DNA of 8,038 bases from Acidobacteriota bacterium (lineage in GTDB: Bacteria > Acidobacteriota > Blastocatellia > Pyrinomonadales > Pyrinomonadaceae): the NCBI GenBank assembly GCA_963169175.1, contig CAUJFK010000268.1, forward strand, positions 1 to 8,038. The letters are read 5' to 3'. This document shows, piece after piece, positions 1 through 6,372 of the stretch (its first letter is position 1; the number at the start of each line of letters is the position of its first letter). The position numbers were made by a program, and so were the translations under genes. The notes beneath the pieces are model-generated. The model was given only the letters and a program-made list of their open reading frames with translations, was not told where the DNA came from and made no database searches.

Positions 1-2720
1 CCGGCGGGCCTCCAACGCATATCCCAGATAAAGCGGTTCAGGCCCTTATTGGCAACGCACTGCTGGCCGCCGCCACCAAAGCCGAAACCGCCGCCTCCGC
101 CGCCACCGGGACCGCCGCCTGCACCAGGTGTCGGTGTCGGCCGCGGCCCTGTGCAATTGACGGTTCTAAGCGTTTGGCCCGCAGCGTCCTGGAACGTAAG
201 GGTCACATTGTCGCGGGCGGCAAGAGCATCCTTTAGGTAGAACTGGATGATCGCCCCGTTCGGCGGATTCTGTCCATAAAACGCCTTGTCCGATGTCAGC
301 GGCCTGTTGTTCCAAAGCCTCCAGATAACAGATTGCCGCGGCTGGAATAGATAAACTGCGCTGTCGGTCACCTGCTGGGCCATCTGCTCGATCGGCGTCA
401 TATCATCGAGCACCCATATCGAGCGTCCGTGCGTTCCCAATATAAGATCGTTCTCGCGCGGATGTATTTTAATGTCGTCAACCGGAACGGTCGGCAGGTT
501 TAGTTTGATCTGGGTCCAGCTTTCGCCTTTATTAAACGATGCGAAAAGACCAAATTCCGTGCCGACGAGTAACAGGTTCGGATTTCGCGGATGCTCGCGT
601 ACAACATTCGCAACACCTGTGTTTTGCGGCATGTTAGCGGTGATATTCTTCCACGTTTCGCCGAAGTCGTTTGTCGAATAAATGTAAACCTTAAAGTCCG
701 CATTTCGGTGCCCGTCAAAGGTGACATATGCAGTGCCGGGAGCCGAACGCGACGCGATCACGCGGCTGACGTATGTCCCTTTCGGTACGCCCGAAACCTT
801 GTCGATCACGTTCTTCCACGTTTGGCCATCTCGGGTTACATGAAGATTGCCGTCGTCCGTCCCGGCCCAAAGAACATTCTTGTCCAGCGGCGATTCAGCG
901 ATCGTCGAGATGGTCGGATAATTCTGAACGCCATCGTGCCGCGAACGCGTATTTTTATCGGGGACTTTGCCCATTATCTCAAGCTTGTTACGGTCAACAC
1001 CCGTCGTCAGGTCAGGGCTTATCTTTTTCCAAACATCGCCGCGATTCGTCGATTTGAAAACGAAATTGCCGGGATAATAAACCGTGTTCGAATCGAACGA
1101 CGAGATCAGGATCGGCGAGTTCCACTGGAACCTATACCGATCCTCGCCTTCTTCTTCGCGCGGCCTTATCCCCTTACTCTCGCCGGTCTGGACATTTCGC
1201 CGCAAAAGGTTGCCGTCCTGCGATTCGGCGTAAACCGTGTTCGAATCATTCGGGTCGGGTTCTGCGTAAAAGCCGTCGCCGCCGCCGATCGCGTACCATT
1301 CCGCGCTGGTTATGCCACGTGGGTTCATCGACATGCTTGGGCCGCACCACGTGTTGTTGTCCTGCAAACCACCGCAGATCAGGTATGGCATCGCATTGTT
1401 GAAGCCAACCTCATAAAATTGCCCAAGCGGGACAGTGTCTGAATATTCCCATGTGCGGCCGCGGTCATAGGTAATGTTAATGCCGCCGTCGTTGCCCTGG
1501 ATAATATGATTCGAATCCTTTGGATCGATCCAAAGGCCGTGTGTGTCAGCATGCGGTGCTCGCGAAAAATTGCCGGACCAGGTCTTGCCGCCGTCTTCGG
1601 AATACTGCATCGTCACACCGGCCTGCCAGATTCGCTGATCGTTGTTTGGGTCGATGCGGATCTGCGAAAAATACATCGGACGCGGGACGGCATTTATCTC
1701 GGACATTCTCGTCCACGTTTCGCCCTTGTCGTTCGAACGGAAAATGCCGCCATTCGCATGTTCAACCGAAACATAAACTATATCCGGGTCCTTGGCGTAG
1801 ATCGCTATCGCGATGCGCCCGGTTTCGAGCAGATTTTCCGGTCGCGGCGTCGGGGCGTTCTCAGTGTCATAAGGCATCCCCTTTGTGATCTTCGTCCACG
1901 TGTCGCCGCCGTCGTTAGATTTGTAAAGCGCGCTGGACTCGCCGCTGCCGTTAAAACCGAAAACGGTTCGTCGCCGTTGGTACATAGCCGCGTAAAGTAT
2001 GTTCGGGCTAACGGGGTCGATGGCGATCTCGGTAGCGCCGGTGTCGTCATTTACTTTCAGCACCTGCTGCCATGTCTTTCCGCCGTCGGTAGTTTTATAA
2101 ACTCCGCGCTCCGGCGATGCTGCCCAAAGGTTTCCGGTTGCCGCAACATAAACAACATTTGGATCTGTCGGGTGCACGACAACGCGGCCAATGGCCATCG
2201 ATTTTTCGAGGCCCATATTCTTCCATGTCTTGCCGCCGTCAAGGGATTTATAGATTCCATTCCCCCATGACGAACTCTGGCGGTTATTTGATTCACCTGT
2301 GCCAGCCCAGATTATCGAGGGGCTGGTTGGGGTTATCGCAATATCGCCGATGCTGTTCACTGCTTCTTTGTCAAAGATCATTGTCCATGACGTTCCGCCG
2401 TTCACCGATTTGGCAATGCCGCTTGCAGCGGTCGCCGCATAAATGATGCGCGAATCAGAAGGATCGACCTCGATATCATTGATGCGGCCGCCCATCGTCG
2501 CCGGCCCGATCTCGCGGAAACGAAGGCTTGAAATTGCCGATTCAATTGAGGAATCTGCCCTCGGTGTCGGAGTTGCGGCCGGTTCCGGCGTGGCCGCCGC
2601 TTTTCGCCCGGGACGCGGTGATTTGGCAGGTTCGGGCTTGTTCTGGGCCAAATTGCCGGTGGTGGCAAACATAAGCGCGAAGAGGGCCGCGCACGCGAAT
2701 TTAGTGAATGGTGACATCAT
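1..2720 (-). CDS. Secreted BNR/Asp-box beta-propeller protein (VPS10/sortilin-like 'glycosyl hydrolase' family), 3' end beyond window
   Basis: An unbroken frame of 906 codons starts at 2720 and leaves the window without a stop. Residues 1-25 form a signal peptide (hydrophobic core ALFALMF, likely cleavage NLA|Q), followed by a Pro/Ala-rich linker to about residue 60. The propeller then begins with FREIGPATMGGRI (from residue 68). Eleven Asp-box-like motifs (S/T-x-D/N-x-G-x-T/S-W) end at Trp 112, 166, 217, 275, 336, 381, 424, 564, 635, 690 and 735. Family hallmarks are GGGDGF (479-484), GTHGRSIWVLDD (762-773) and GLNRFIWDMRW (893-903), the last inside an Ig/FlgD-like C-terminal segment. Such proteins are usually 1,000-1,100 residues, so perhaps 100-200 are missing. 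They are often annotated as glycosyl hydrolases, but no catalytic residues can be assigned and the function is unknown; substrate binding or peptidase-like roles outside the cytoplasm are possible. The start is the first of two adjacent ATGs, 10 nt after a GAGGT. It is divergent from the exported hydrolase gene. Confidence 0.93.
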   Translation of the reverse strand, partial: MMSPFTKFACAALFALMFATTGNLAQNKPEPAKSPRPGRKAAATPEPAATPTPRADSSIESAISSLRFREIGPATMGGRINDIEVDPSDSRIIYAATAASGIAKSVNGGTSWTMIFDKEAVNSIGDIAITPTSPSIIWAGTGESNNRQSSSWGNGIYKSLDGGKTWKNMGLEKSMAIGRVVVHPTDPNVVYVAATGNLWAASPERGVYKTTDGGKTWQQVLKVNDDTGATEIAIDPVSPNILYAAMYQRRRTVFGFNGSGESSALYKSNDGGDTWTKITKGMPYDTENAPTPRPENLLETGRIAIAIYAKDPDIVYVSVEHANGGIFRSNDKGETWTRMSEINAVPRPMYFSQIRIDPNNDQRIWQAGVTMQYSEDGGKTWSGNFSRAPHADTHGLWIDPKDSNHIIQGNDGGINITYDRGRTWEYSDTVPLGQFYEVGFNNAMPYLICGGLQDNNTWCGPSMSMNPRGITSAEWYAIGGGDGFYAEPDPNDSNTVYAESQDGNLLRRNVQTGESKGIRPREEEGEDRYRFQWNSPILISSFDSNTVYYPGNFVFKSTNRGDVWKKISPDLTTGVDRNKLEIMGKVPDKNTRSRHDGVQNYPTISTIAESPLDKNVLWAGTDDGNLHVTRDGQTWKNVIDKVSGVPKGTYVSRVIASRSAPGTAYVTFDGHRNADFKVYIYSTNDFGETWKNITANMPQNTGVANVVREHPRNPNLLLVGTEFGLFASFNKGESWTQIKLNLPTVPVDDIKIHPRENDLILGTHGRSIWVLDDMTPIEQMAQQVTDSAVYLFQPRQSVIWRLWNNRPLTSDKAFYGQNPPNGAIIQFYLKDALAARDNVTLTFQDAAGQTLRTVNCTGPRPTPTPGAGGGPGGGGGGGFGFGGGGQQCVANKGLNRFIWDMRWRPA
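57..155 (-). repeat. Low-complexity Pro/Thr plus Gly-rich loop bounded by two Cys codons, inside the propeller gene
   Basis: On the minus strand this segment encodes Cys856, a Pro-Thr-Pro-Thr-Pro stretch, then almost only Gly with two Phe (positions 66-119), then Gln-Gln-Cys888. The codons are GGC/GGT/GGA runs, giving a GCC/ACC-type microsatellite on the plus strand. It sits between a beta-strand-like segment (VTLTFQDAAGQTLRTV) and the conserved GLNRFIWDMRW, which in relatives are normally joined by a short turn. It therefore looks like an expansion within an Ig-like domain loop. A disulfide closing the loop is an inference. Confidence 0.7.
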
Positions 2721-2730
2721 GTTAGATTGG

Positions 2731-2735
2731 ACCTC
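2731..2735 (-). promoter_or_regulatory. Ribosome binding site of the propeller gene
   Basis: GAGGT on the minus strand lies 10 nt upstream of the ATGATG pair at 2720. It supports the first or second of these ATGs as the start, which places the signal peptide correctly at the N-terminus. Confidence 0.5.
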
Positions 2736-2770
2736 ACACGTACTGATCGTTGTTTGGACTCGGTATCCTA

Positions 2771-2776
2771 AGTATA
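2771..2776 (-). promoter_or_regulatory. Possible -10 hexamer for the propeller gene
   Basis: TATACT on the minus strand matches the sigma70 -10 consensus at five of six bases, about 50 nt before the start codon. The best upstream partner, TTGTTA, would need a spacer of 20, which is too long. Only the -10 is suggested, and confidence is low. Confidence 0.25.
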
Positions 2777-2868
2777 TGGATTGTCAGTGAATGCGCTAAC
2801 AATTTAGGGTAGTTTTCAAAATTGAGCAACCCTGGGGGCAGTTTCAAATGTAAAGGTTTGTGAAGACC

Positions 2869-2888
2869 GGCCGCCGGATCAAGCGGCC
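2869..2888. other. GC-rich inverted repeat in the divergent intergenic region
   Basis: GGCCGC (2869-2874) and GCGGCC (2883-2888) form a perfect 6-bp inverted repeat around an 8-base spacer. It lies roughly midway between the two divergent genes and upstream of the promoter elements of both. It could be an operator or a chance GC-rich palindrome. The rest of 2721-3031 holds only the promoter and RBS elements listed here; no gene is supported in it. Confidence 0.3.
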
Positions 2889-2948
2889 AACCGTGAGTTT
2901 CGCTGTTATGGAGCTGACGGCATTGTGATATGTCTTTTGAATGCGAAC

Positions 2949-2977
2949 TTGGAAACAATCCGAACCGGCGTTAAAAT
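2949..2977 (+). promoter_or_regulatory. Sigma70-like promoter of the exported hydrolase gene
   Basis: TTGGAA (2949-2954) and TAAAAT (2972-2977) are separated by exactly 17 bases. Both are close to the TTGACA/TATAAT consensus. Transcription would begin near 2984, giving a leader of about 48 nt before the ATG at 3032. No experimental support is available. Confidence 0.5.
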
Positions 2978-3019
2978 CAGTTTTGAATATAGCCCTCGTC
3001 TGCCTTTACCAGATCTCAC

Positions 3020-3023
3020 GGAG
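3020..3023 (+). promoter_or_regulatory. Ribosome binding site of the exported hydrolase gene
   Basis: GGAG is placed 8 nt before the ATG at 3032. It fixes this ATG as the start, and the signal peptide follows directly. Confidence 0.7.
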
Positions 3024-3031
3024 CAACCGAT

Positions 3032-4993
3032 ATGAAGAAAAGCAATTTGCGAATTCTTGGCCCGTTGGCATTTCTTTTACTTTTTTCGATTCAGCAATTG
3101 ACAGCCCAGCCGCAGACGGCGGCTAATCTCGAAACAATTGCACGGCGAAACGCCATCGAAGCCGAGCTGCAGTCGATCGCGGTTGTCGAACGCAAGGTTA
3201 TGGTGACGATGCGTGACGGTAAACGGATGCAGGCCGATATATATCGGCCAAAGGAAAGCAACGCAAAATACCCGACGATCTTTTCGCGTACGCCGTACAA
3301 CTTTAATTGGTGGGATGTGCGGCTCGGTGCTCCGCGAGACATGACGACGGTGCTCGACGCCGTAAAACGCGGTTACGCCTACGTGATAATGAACGAACGC
3401 GGGCATTTTTTCTCCGAAGGAAATTACGACATTCTCGGGCCGCCGCTGACCGATGGCGAAGATGCGATCAAGTACATCACGACGAAGCCGTGGTCGAACG
3501 GCAAGCTGGGTACGATCGGCTGTTCATCCACGGCCGAGTGGCAAATGGCGGTGGCGGCACAGGATGTTCCCGGCTATACGGCGATGATCGCGCAAGGGTT
3601 TGGGGCCGGTGTCGGCCGCGTCGGGTCGTATTATGAGCAAGGAAACTGGTATCGCGGCGGTGCGGTGCAGATGCTGTTTATCGCATGGCTGTCCGGCGAG
3701 CAAAACCAGATCCGGCCAACGTTTCCGGCAAACACATCGCAGGAATATCTGATCAGGGCGTCAAAATCATTCGATCTGGCCGAACAATCACCGCGTGTCG
3801 ATTGGTCGAAGGCTCTGCGGCATTTGCCGGTAAAGGACATCATCAAGGCGGTTGACGGCCCGCACGGGATTTTTGCAGACGAGATGCCTGTCGCCACAGG
3901 CGGCGCGATGATCAAACGCACGCCGAACGATCCGGCGTGGTACAAAGGCGGGCTTTTCCACGACAACATGAAGATCAATATTCCGGGCTTCTGGTTTATG
4001 TCGTGGTACGACGTTTCGACCGGGCCGAATCTCGCTCTTTACAATCACGTAAGAAAAACGGCGAGGCCCGATATCGCCGATCAGCAATATGCGGTCATCG
4101 CTCCGACGCTGCATTGTTCATACACGCGGGCGACCGAGAACACTGTCGTCGGCGAGCGAAGCGTTGGCGACGCACGGCTAAATTACAGTGAGATGACCTA
4201 TGGCTGGTTCGATTATTTCCTAAAAGGCCACAGCGAAGGCAACGACATCAAGGCGTGGCCAAAAGTGCGTTATTTCACGATGGGCAGCAACAAATGGCAG
4301 GCCGCCGACCAATGGCCGCCCGCCGGTGCCGAACCAATGACGTTCTATCTTTCGAGCGGCGGAAAGGCGAACAGTTTGAAAGGGGACGGAGCGTTGACGT
4401 CGGCATCGCCGGCCGCGGATGCACCTGACAGTTTCACTTACGACCCGATGGACCCGGTTCCGTCATATGGCGGCAACGTCTGCTGCACAGGCAACGCCGT
4501 TCAGGGCGGCGCGTTCGATCAGACCAAAATGGAAGAACGCAGCGACATTCTTGTTTACACGACAGAGCCGCTGAAAGAGGGTATCGAGCTTAGCGGCCCG
4601 ATCGATGTGACGCTGTTCGTTTCTTCGAGCGCGAAAGATACGGATTTTACCGTTAAACTTATCGACGTGGACGAGACCGGCAAGGCATGGAACCTCGACG
4701 AAACCATCCAGCGAATGCGCTACCGCGACGGCTACGACAAACCGCTCGTTTGGATGGAGCCGAACAAGGTATATAAATTCAAATTTCAGCCGATGAACAC
4801 AAGCAACTATTTTGCCGCCGGCCACCGTCTGCGGATCGAAATATCGTCAAGCAATTTCCCACGCTTCGACCGCAACATGAACACCGGTGGGAATAATTGG
4901 GATGAGACGAAAGGCATAGTAGCCAACAACGCCGTGCATCATTCGAAACAGTATCCATCGTCGGTAACGATATCGGTGGTTAGGAAGAAATGA
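3032..4993 (+). CDS. Exported CocE/NonD family hydrolase (X-Pro dipeptidyl-peptidase S15-like)
   Basis: Complete at 653 residues, with tandem stops TGA-TAG. Residues 1-25 are a signal peptide (MKK start, core PLAFLLLFSI, likely cleavage LTA|Q), so the enzyme acts outside the cytoplasm. The alpha/beta-hydrolase domain spans about 50-400. RTPY (86-89) holds the Tyr expected to form the oxyanion hole, NERGHFFSEG is at 121-130, and the nucleophile elbow GCSST gives Ser165. SWYD gives Asp327 and TLHC gives His361, completing the triad by comparison with cocaine esterase. Residues about 430-650 form the C-terminal jelly roll of the family (LSGPIDVTLFVSSSAKDTDF, then HRLRIEISSSNFPRFDRN). Members hydrolyse X-Pro peptides, acyl esters or amides; the substrate here cannot be told. 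The elbow is GCSSTAE rather than the common GxSYxG, a variant I associate with a subfamily. It has its own promoter, is divergent from the propeller gene and converges on the nucleotidyltransferase operon. Confidence 0.94.
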   Translation: MKKSNLRILGPLAFLLLFSIQQLTAQPQTAANLETIARRNAIEAELQSIAVVERKVMVTMRDGKRMQADIYRPKESNAKYPTIFSRTPYNFNWWDVRLGAPRDMTTVLDAVKRGYAYVIMNERGHFFSEGNYDILGPPLTDGEDAIKYITTKPWSNGKLGTIGCSSTAEWQMAVAAQDVPGYTAMIAQGFGAGVGRVGSYYEQGNWYRGGAVQMLFIAWLSGEQNQIRPTFPANTSQEYLIRASKSFDLAEQSPRVDWSKALRHLPVKDIIKAVDGPHGIFADEMPVATGGAMIKRTPNDPAWYKGGLFHDNMKINIPGFWFMSWYDVSTGPNLALYNHVRKTARPDIADQQYAVIAPTLHCSYTRATENTVVGERSVGDARLNYSEMTYGWFDYFLKGHSEGNDIKAWPKVRYFTMGSNKWQAADQWPPAGAEPMTFYLSSGGKANSLKGDGALTSASPAADAPDSFTYDPMDPVPSYGGNVCCTGNAVQGGAFDQTKMEERSDILVYTTEPLKEGIELSGPIDVTLFVSSSAKDTDFTVKLIDVDETGKAWNLDETIQRMRYRDGYDKPLVWMEPNKVYKFKFQPMNTSNYFAAGHRLRIEISSSNFPRFDRNMNTGGNNWDETKGIVANNAVHHSKQYPSSVTISVVRKK

Positions 4994-5010
4994 TAGGGTT
5001 TTTGCAAAAT

Positions 5011-5029
5011 CCCGCATGAAGTAAGCGGG
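5011..5029 (+). repeat. REP-like hairpin, copy 1
   Basis: CCCGC and GCGGG pair around the 9-base loop ATGAAGTAA, starting 17 nt after the hydrolase stop. Its first 15 bases match copy 2 (on the other strand) at 14 positions. On the minus strand the hairpin is followed by ATTTTG, so it could also act as a weak terminator for leftward transcripts from the right-hand operon. It has no T-run on the plus strand. Confidence 0.45.
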
Positions 5030-5161
5030 GTAATCGGCGGTGCCGCAAAACGTGCCGAAGAAACACCAAAGGCGATGAATTTTCGTTGGAACCAAGTCCT
5101 GTTAATTCAATCACCTACAAAAGTGTTTCTTGAGAGGTCGAAATCGTCAACTTAGTATATC

Positions 5162-5180
5162 GCCCTTACTTCGTGCGGGC
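5162..5180 (-). repeat. REP-like hairpin, copy 2 (inverted)
   Basis: Read on the minus strand, GCCC and GGGC pair around GCACGAAGTAA immediately after the TAA of the 55-codon gene. CCCGCACGAAGTAAG (5179-5165) matches copy 1 at 14 of 15 bases. The stem is only 4 bp, so the resemblance to copy 1, rather than stability, is the argument for an element. Confidence 0.45.
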
Positions 5181-5348
5181 TTATGCACCGCCGGCTTTTA
5201 AATGGTCTTGCGAGCGGTTATCGAACGGAGTCCTTTTTTTGTCGGATTCTTTTTTCGCTTTTCTCAAAGCAAGACACAGATCGCGCAAGTCGCTAGATCG
5301 TCGCAAGCGCCGGGTAACTGCTTCAGAGGACATATCAACTTGTTTCAT
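5181..5348 (-). CDS. Small basic protein (55 aa) coupled to the nucleotidyltransferase
   Basis: The frame starts ATG at 5348, 14 nt inside the end of the nucleotidyltransferase gene, and ends TAA at 5181. A second in-frame ATG (codon 6, at 5333) lies one base after that gene's TGA, and either start would be translationally coupled. The protein opens MKQVDMSSEAVTRRLRR. It has a likely helical N-terminal half (about residues 7-31, with SDLRDLCLAL), a Lys/Arg-rich stretch at 29-39, and a polar tail ending AGGA. It has no transmembrane segment or cysteine pair. I do not recognise a named family. My recollection is that short proteins with an 'EAVxxRLRxxSxLxxLC' type start often accompany this kind of nucleotidyltransferase, which I could not check. 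Conservation of the reading frame is the main evidence needed. Confidence 0.6.
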   Translation of the reverse strand: MKQVDMSSEAVTRRLRRSSDLRDLCLALRKAKKESDKKRTPFDNRSQDHLKAGGA

Positions 5349-5790
5349 TTTCCAATCTGTCGATGTCTGCCAGGTCCTGCGGACGACCGGATTGCTGCTT
5401 CATCTTGATCAAACCTTCACGCGAAACTACATAGAGCGAAAGTCCCATAAAATCTATATGCTCGCGAGAGAGCCACACATCTTCGACATGTGGTGTAACA
5501 AGAAGTAGGTCCAGCGAGATCACTTCGCCGTCAACCACAGCGGAAATTCGTCGAATCTCGACGGTCCGCTCTTTAAATGATATATCAAGTCCACGAATGT
5601 CATAACCCACTTCTGCCGCCGCCTCGTAGGCCCGCTTGAGCGATTCCTCGCAGATTAGAAAATCGATGTCCTCGGTAGCTCGAATGAGGCCGTGAGCGGA
5701 AACGGCAAGGCCTCCGCAAAGCGCGAATTCGACCTCATTCCTGTTAAATGACTCAACGATCAGCCGAAGTTGTTCGAAAATTACGGACAT
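5335..5790 (-). CDS. MNT/AbiEii-like nucleotidyltransferase
   Basis: A 151-residue single-domain protein of the polymerase-beta-type nucleotidyltransferase fold. The glycine motif CGGLAVSAHG (25-34) is followed by R37-x-T39-x-D41-I-D43, giving the first two metal-binding carboxylates. Asp94 in ISLDLLLV is the likely third. The C-terminal SREGLIKMKQQSGRPQDLAD (about 122-141) is typical of this group, in which members resemble the nucleotidyltransferase of AbiE-type and MNT/HEPN toxin-antitoxin systems; some transfer nucleotides to RNA or protein. No HEPN protein is adjacent. It starts 6 nt after the dioxygenase stop with no clear Shine-Dalgarno (GGG abuts the ATG), so translation is probably coupled. 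The 55-codon gene overlaps its 3' end. The target of nucleotidyl transfer is unknown. Confidence 0.85.
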   Translation of the reverse strand: MSVIFEQLRLIVESFNRNEVEFALCGGLAVSAHGLIRATEDIDFLICEESLKRAYEAAAEVGYDIRGLDISFKERTVEIRRISAVVDGEVISLDLLLVTPHVEDVWLSREHIDFMGLSLYVVSREGLIKMKQQSGRPQDLADIDRLENETS

Positions 5791-5796
5791 CCCAAA

Positions 5797-6318
5797 TTAG
5801 CTAATAACCGGCGGTGGTTCCATTACGGAGCCACATTCATTGCACGTTCGCAGGTTTTCATCGTCGTAAAAGCGTTTGAAGACCGTTTGGAATTGATTGA
5901 TGATATCGGTTAACTGAAAATATTCTTCGTAGAGTTTCGCGTTGCATTTCTCGCAAAACCACATCAGTCCGTCGAGTTCGCCCGCGTGCCTTTTACGTTC
6001 AATGACGAGGCCGACGGTGTTTTCGCCGCGGTTCGGGTTGTGCGGAACGCGCGGCGGGAGCAGGAACATCTCGCCTTCGCGAATAGGCACTTCGACCGGC
6101 TTGCCGTCTTCCTGGATCTGAACTTTTATATCGCCTTCGATCTGATAAAAAAGCTCTTCGCCTTCATCCCAATGATAATCCTTACGCGAATTCGGCCCGC
6201 CGACGACCATCACAATAAAATCGTCGTCCGCATAAACACACTGATTCCCAACCGGCGGCTTCAACAAATGCCGGTGCTCATCGATCCATTGCTTGAAATT
6301 GAATGGTCGTCGGATCAT
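5797..6318 (-). CDS. nbaC: 3-hydroxyanthranilate 3,4-dioxygenase
   Basis: A cytoplasmic non-haem iron enzyme that opens the ring of 3-hydroxyanthranilate to 2-amino-3-carboxymuconate semialdehyde, in the kynurenine route to quinolinate/NAD or to degradation. The 173-residue cupin shows the iron ligands His49, Glu55 and His93 (in YHWDEGEELFY and RVPHNPNRG). Arg45, Arg97 and Glu107 are the likely substrate-binding residues. The bacterial rubredoxin-like second iron site is complete: CEKC (122-125) and CNEC (159-162). Length and all positions agree with the Cupriavidus enzyme (174 aa) to within 2-3 residues. I chose ATG 6318 because MIRRPFNFKQWI matches the family start. An in-frame ATG at 6378 would add 20 residues encoded by the repeat upstream. 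There is no Shine-Dalgarno before 6318. No other kynurenine gene is in the window. Confidence 0.95.
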   Translation of the reverse strand: MIRRPFNFKQWIDEHRHLLKPPVGNQCVYADDDFIVMVVGGPNSRKDYHWDEGEELFYQIEGDIKVQIQEDGKPVEVPIREGEMFLLPPRVPHNPNRGENTVGLVIERKRHAGELDGLMWFCEKCNAKLYEEYFQLTDIINQFQTVFKRFYDDENLRTCNECGSVMEPPPVIS

Positions 6319-6330
6319 AGAAAGATTTAA

Positions 6331-6360
6331 CCACGAAAATACACGAAAACGCACGGAAGG
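6331..6360 (+). repeat. Three tandem 10-bp ACGAAA-type units
   Basis: CCACGAAAAT, ACACGAAAAC and GCACGGAAGG follow each other with exact 10-base spacing, sharing the core CACGAAA (the last unit has one G). The run fills much of the gap between the DUF1697 and dioxygenase genes, just upstream of the dioxygenase start. I recall similar 'ACCACGAAATACACGAA' strings scattered between genes in several phyla, but could not check their distribution here. Confidence 0.6.
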
Positions 6361-6372
6361 CATGTTTCGTGC
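6351..6372. other. Short inverted repeat at the end of the tandem repeat
   Basis: GCACGGAA (6351-6358) pairs with TTTCGTGC (6365-6372) around GGCATG. On the plus strand it forms seven Watson-Crick pairs and one G-T wobble; on the transcribed minus-strand RNA the same site is an A-C mismatch. It is not followed by a T-run in either direction, so a terminator is unlikely. Confidence 0.4.

Larger units (their letters stand above)
4994..5180. other. Gene-free convergent intergenic region
   Basis: These 187 bases separate the stop of the exported hydrolase from the stop of the 55-codon gene on the other strand. No coding frame is supported. The two ends carry REP-like sequences in inverted orientation (5011-5029 and 5162-5180); nothing else recognisable lies between them. 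Confidence 0.7.

Noticed and set aside
49..240. Proline-rich plus-strand frame
   Set aside because: It is the antisense of the Gly-rich loop codons; no start signal or homology.
591..1442. Plus-strand open frame of 283 codons
   Set aside because: It lies opposite the propeller gene, whose minus-strand frame shows clear Asp-box motifs throughout; the plus translation has no recognisable domain.
1506..2270. Plus-strand open frame of 254 codons
   Set aside because: Same reason: a shadow over Asp-box blades. Stop-free antisense frames are expected from the repeated codon pattern.
2734..2958. 74-codon minus-strand frame in the divergent intergenic region
   Set aside because: No Shine-Dalgarno, no domain, and it covers the promoter region; treated as chance.
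2941..3126. 61-codon plus-strand frame overlapping the hydrolase start
   Set aside because: It overlaps the promoter and signal-peptide codons of a well-supported gene in another frame.
5234..5255. T-runs on the plus strand as an intrinsic terminator
   Set aside because: No stable hairpin precedes them, and they are Lys codons of the 55-codon gene on the other strand.
5173..5508. 111-codon plus-strand frame
   Set aside because: It is opposite the 55-codon gene and the nucleotidyltransferase, both better supported; the product has no recognisable features.
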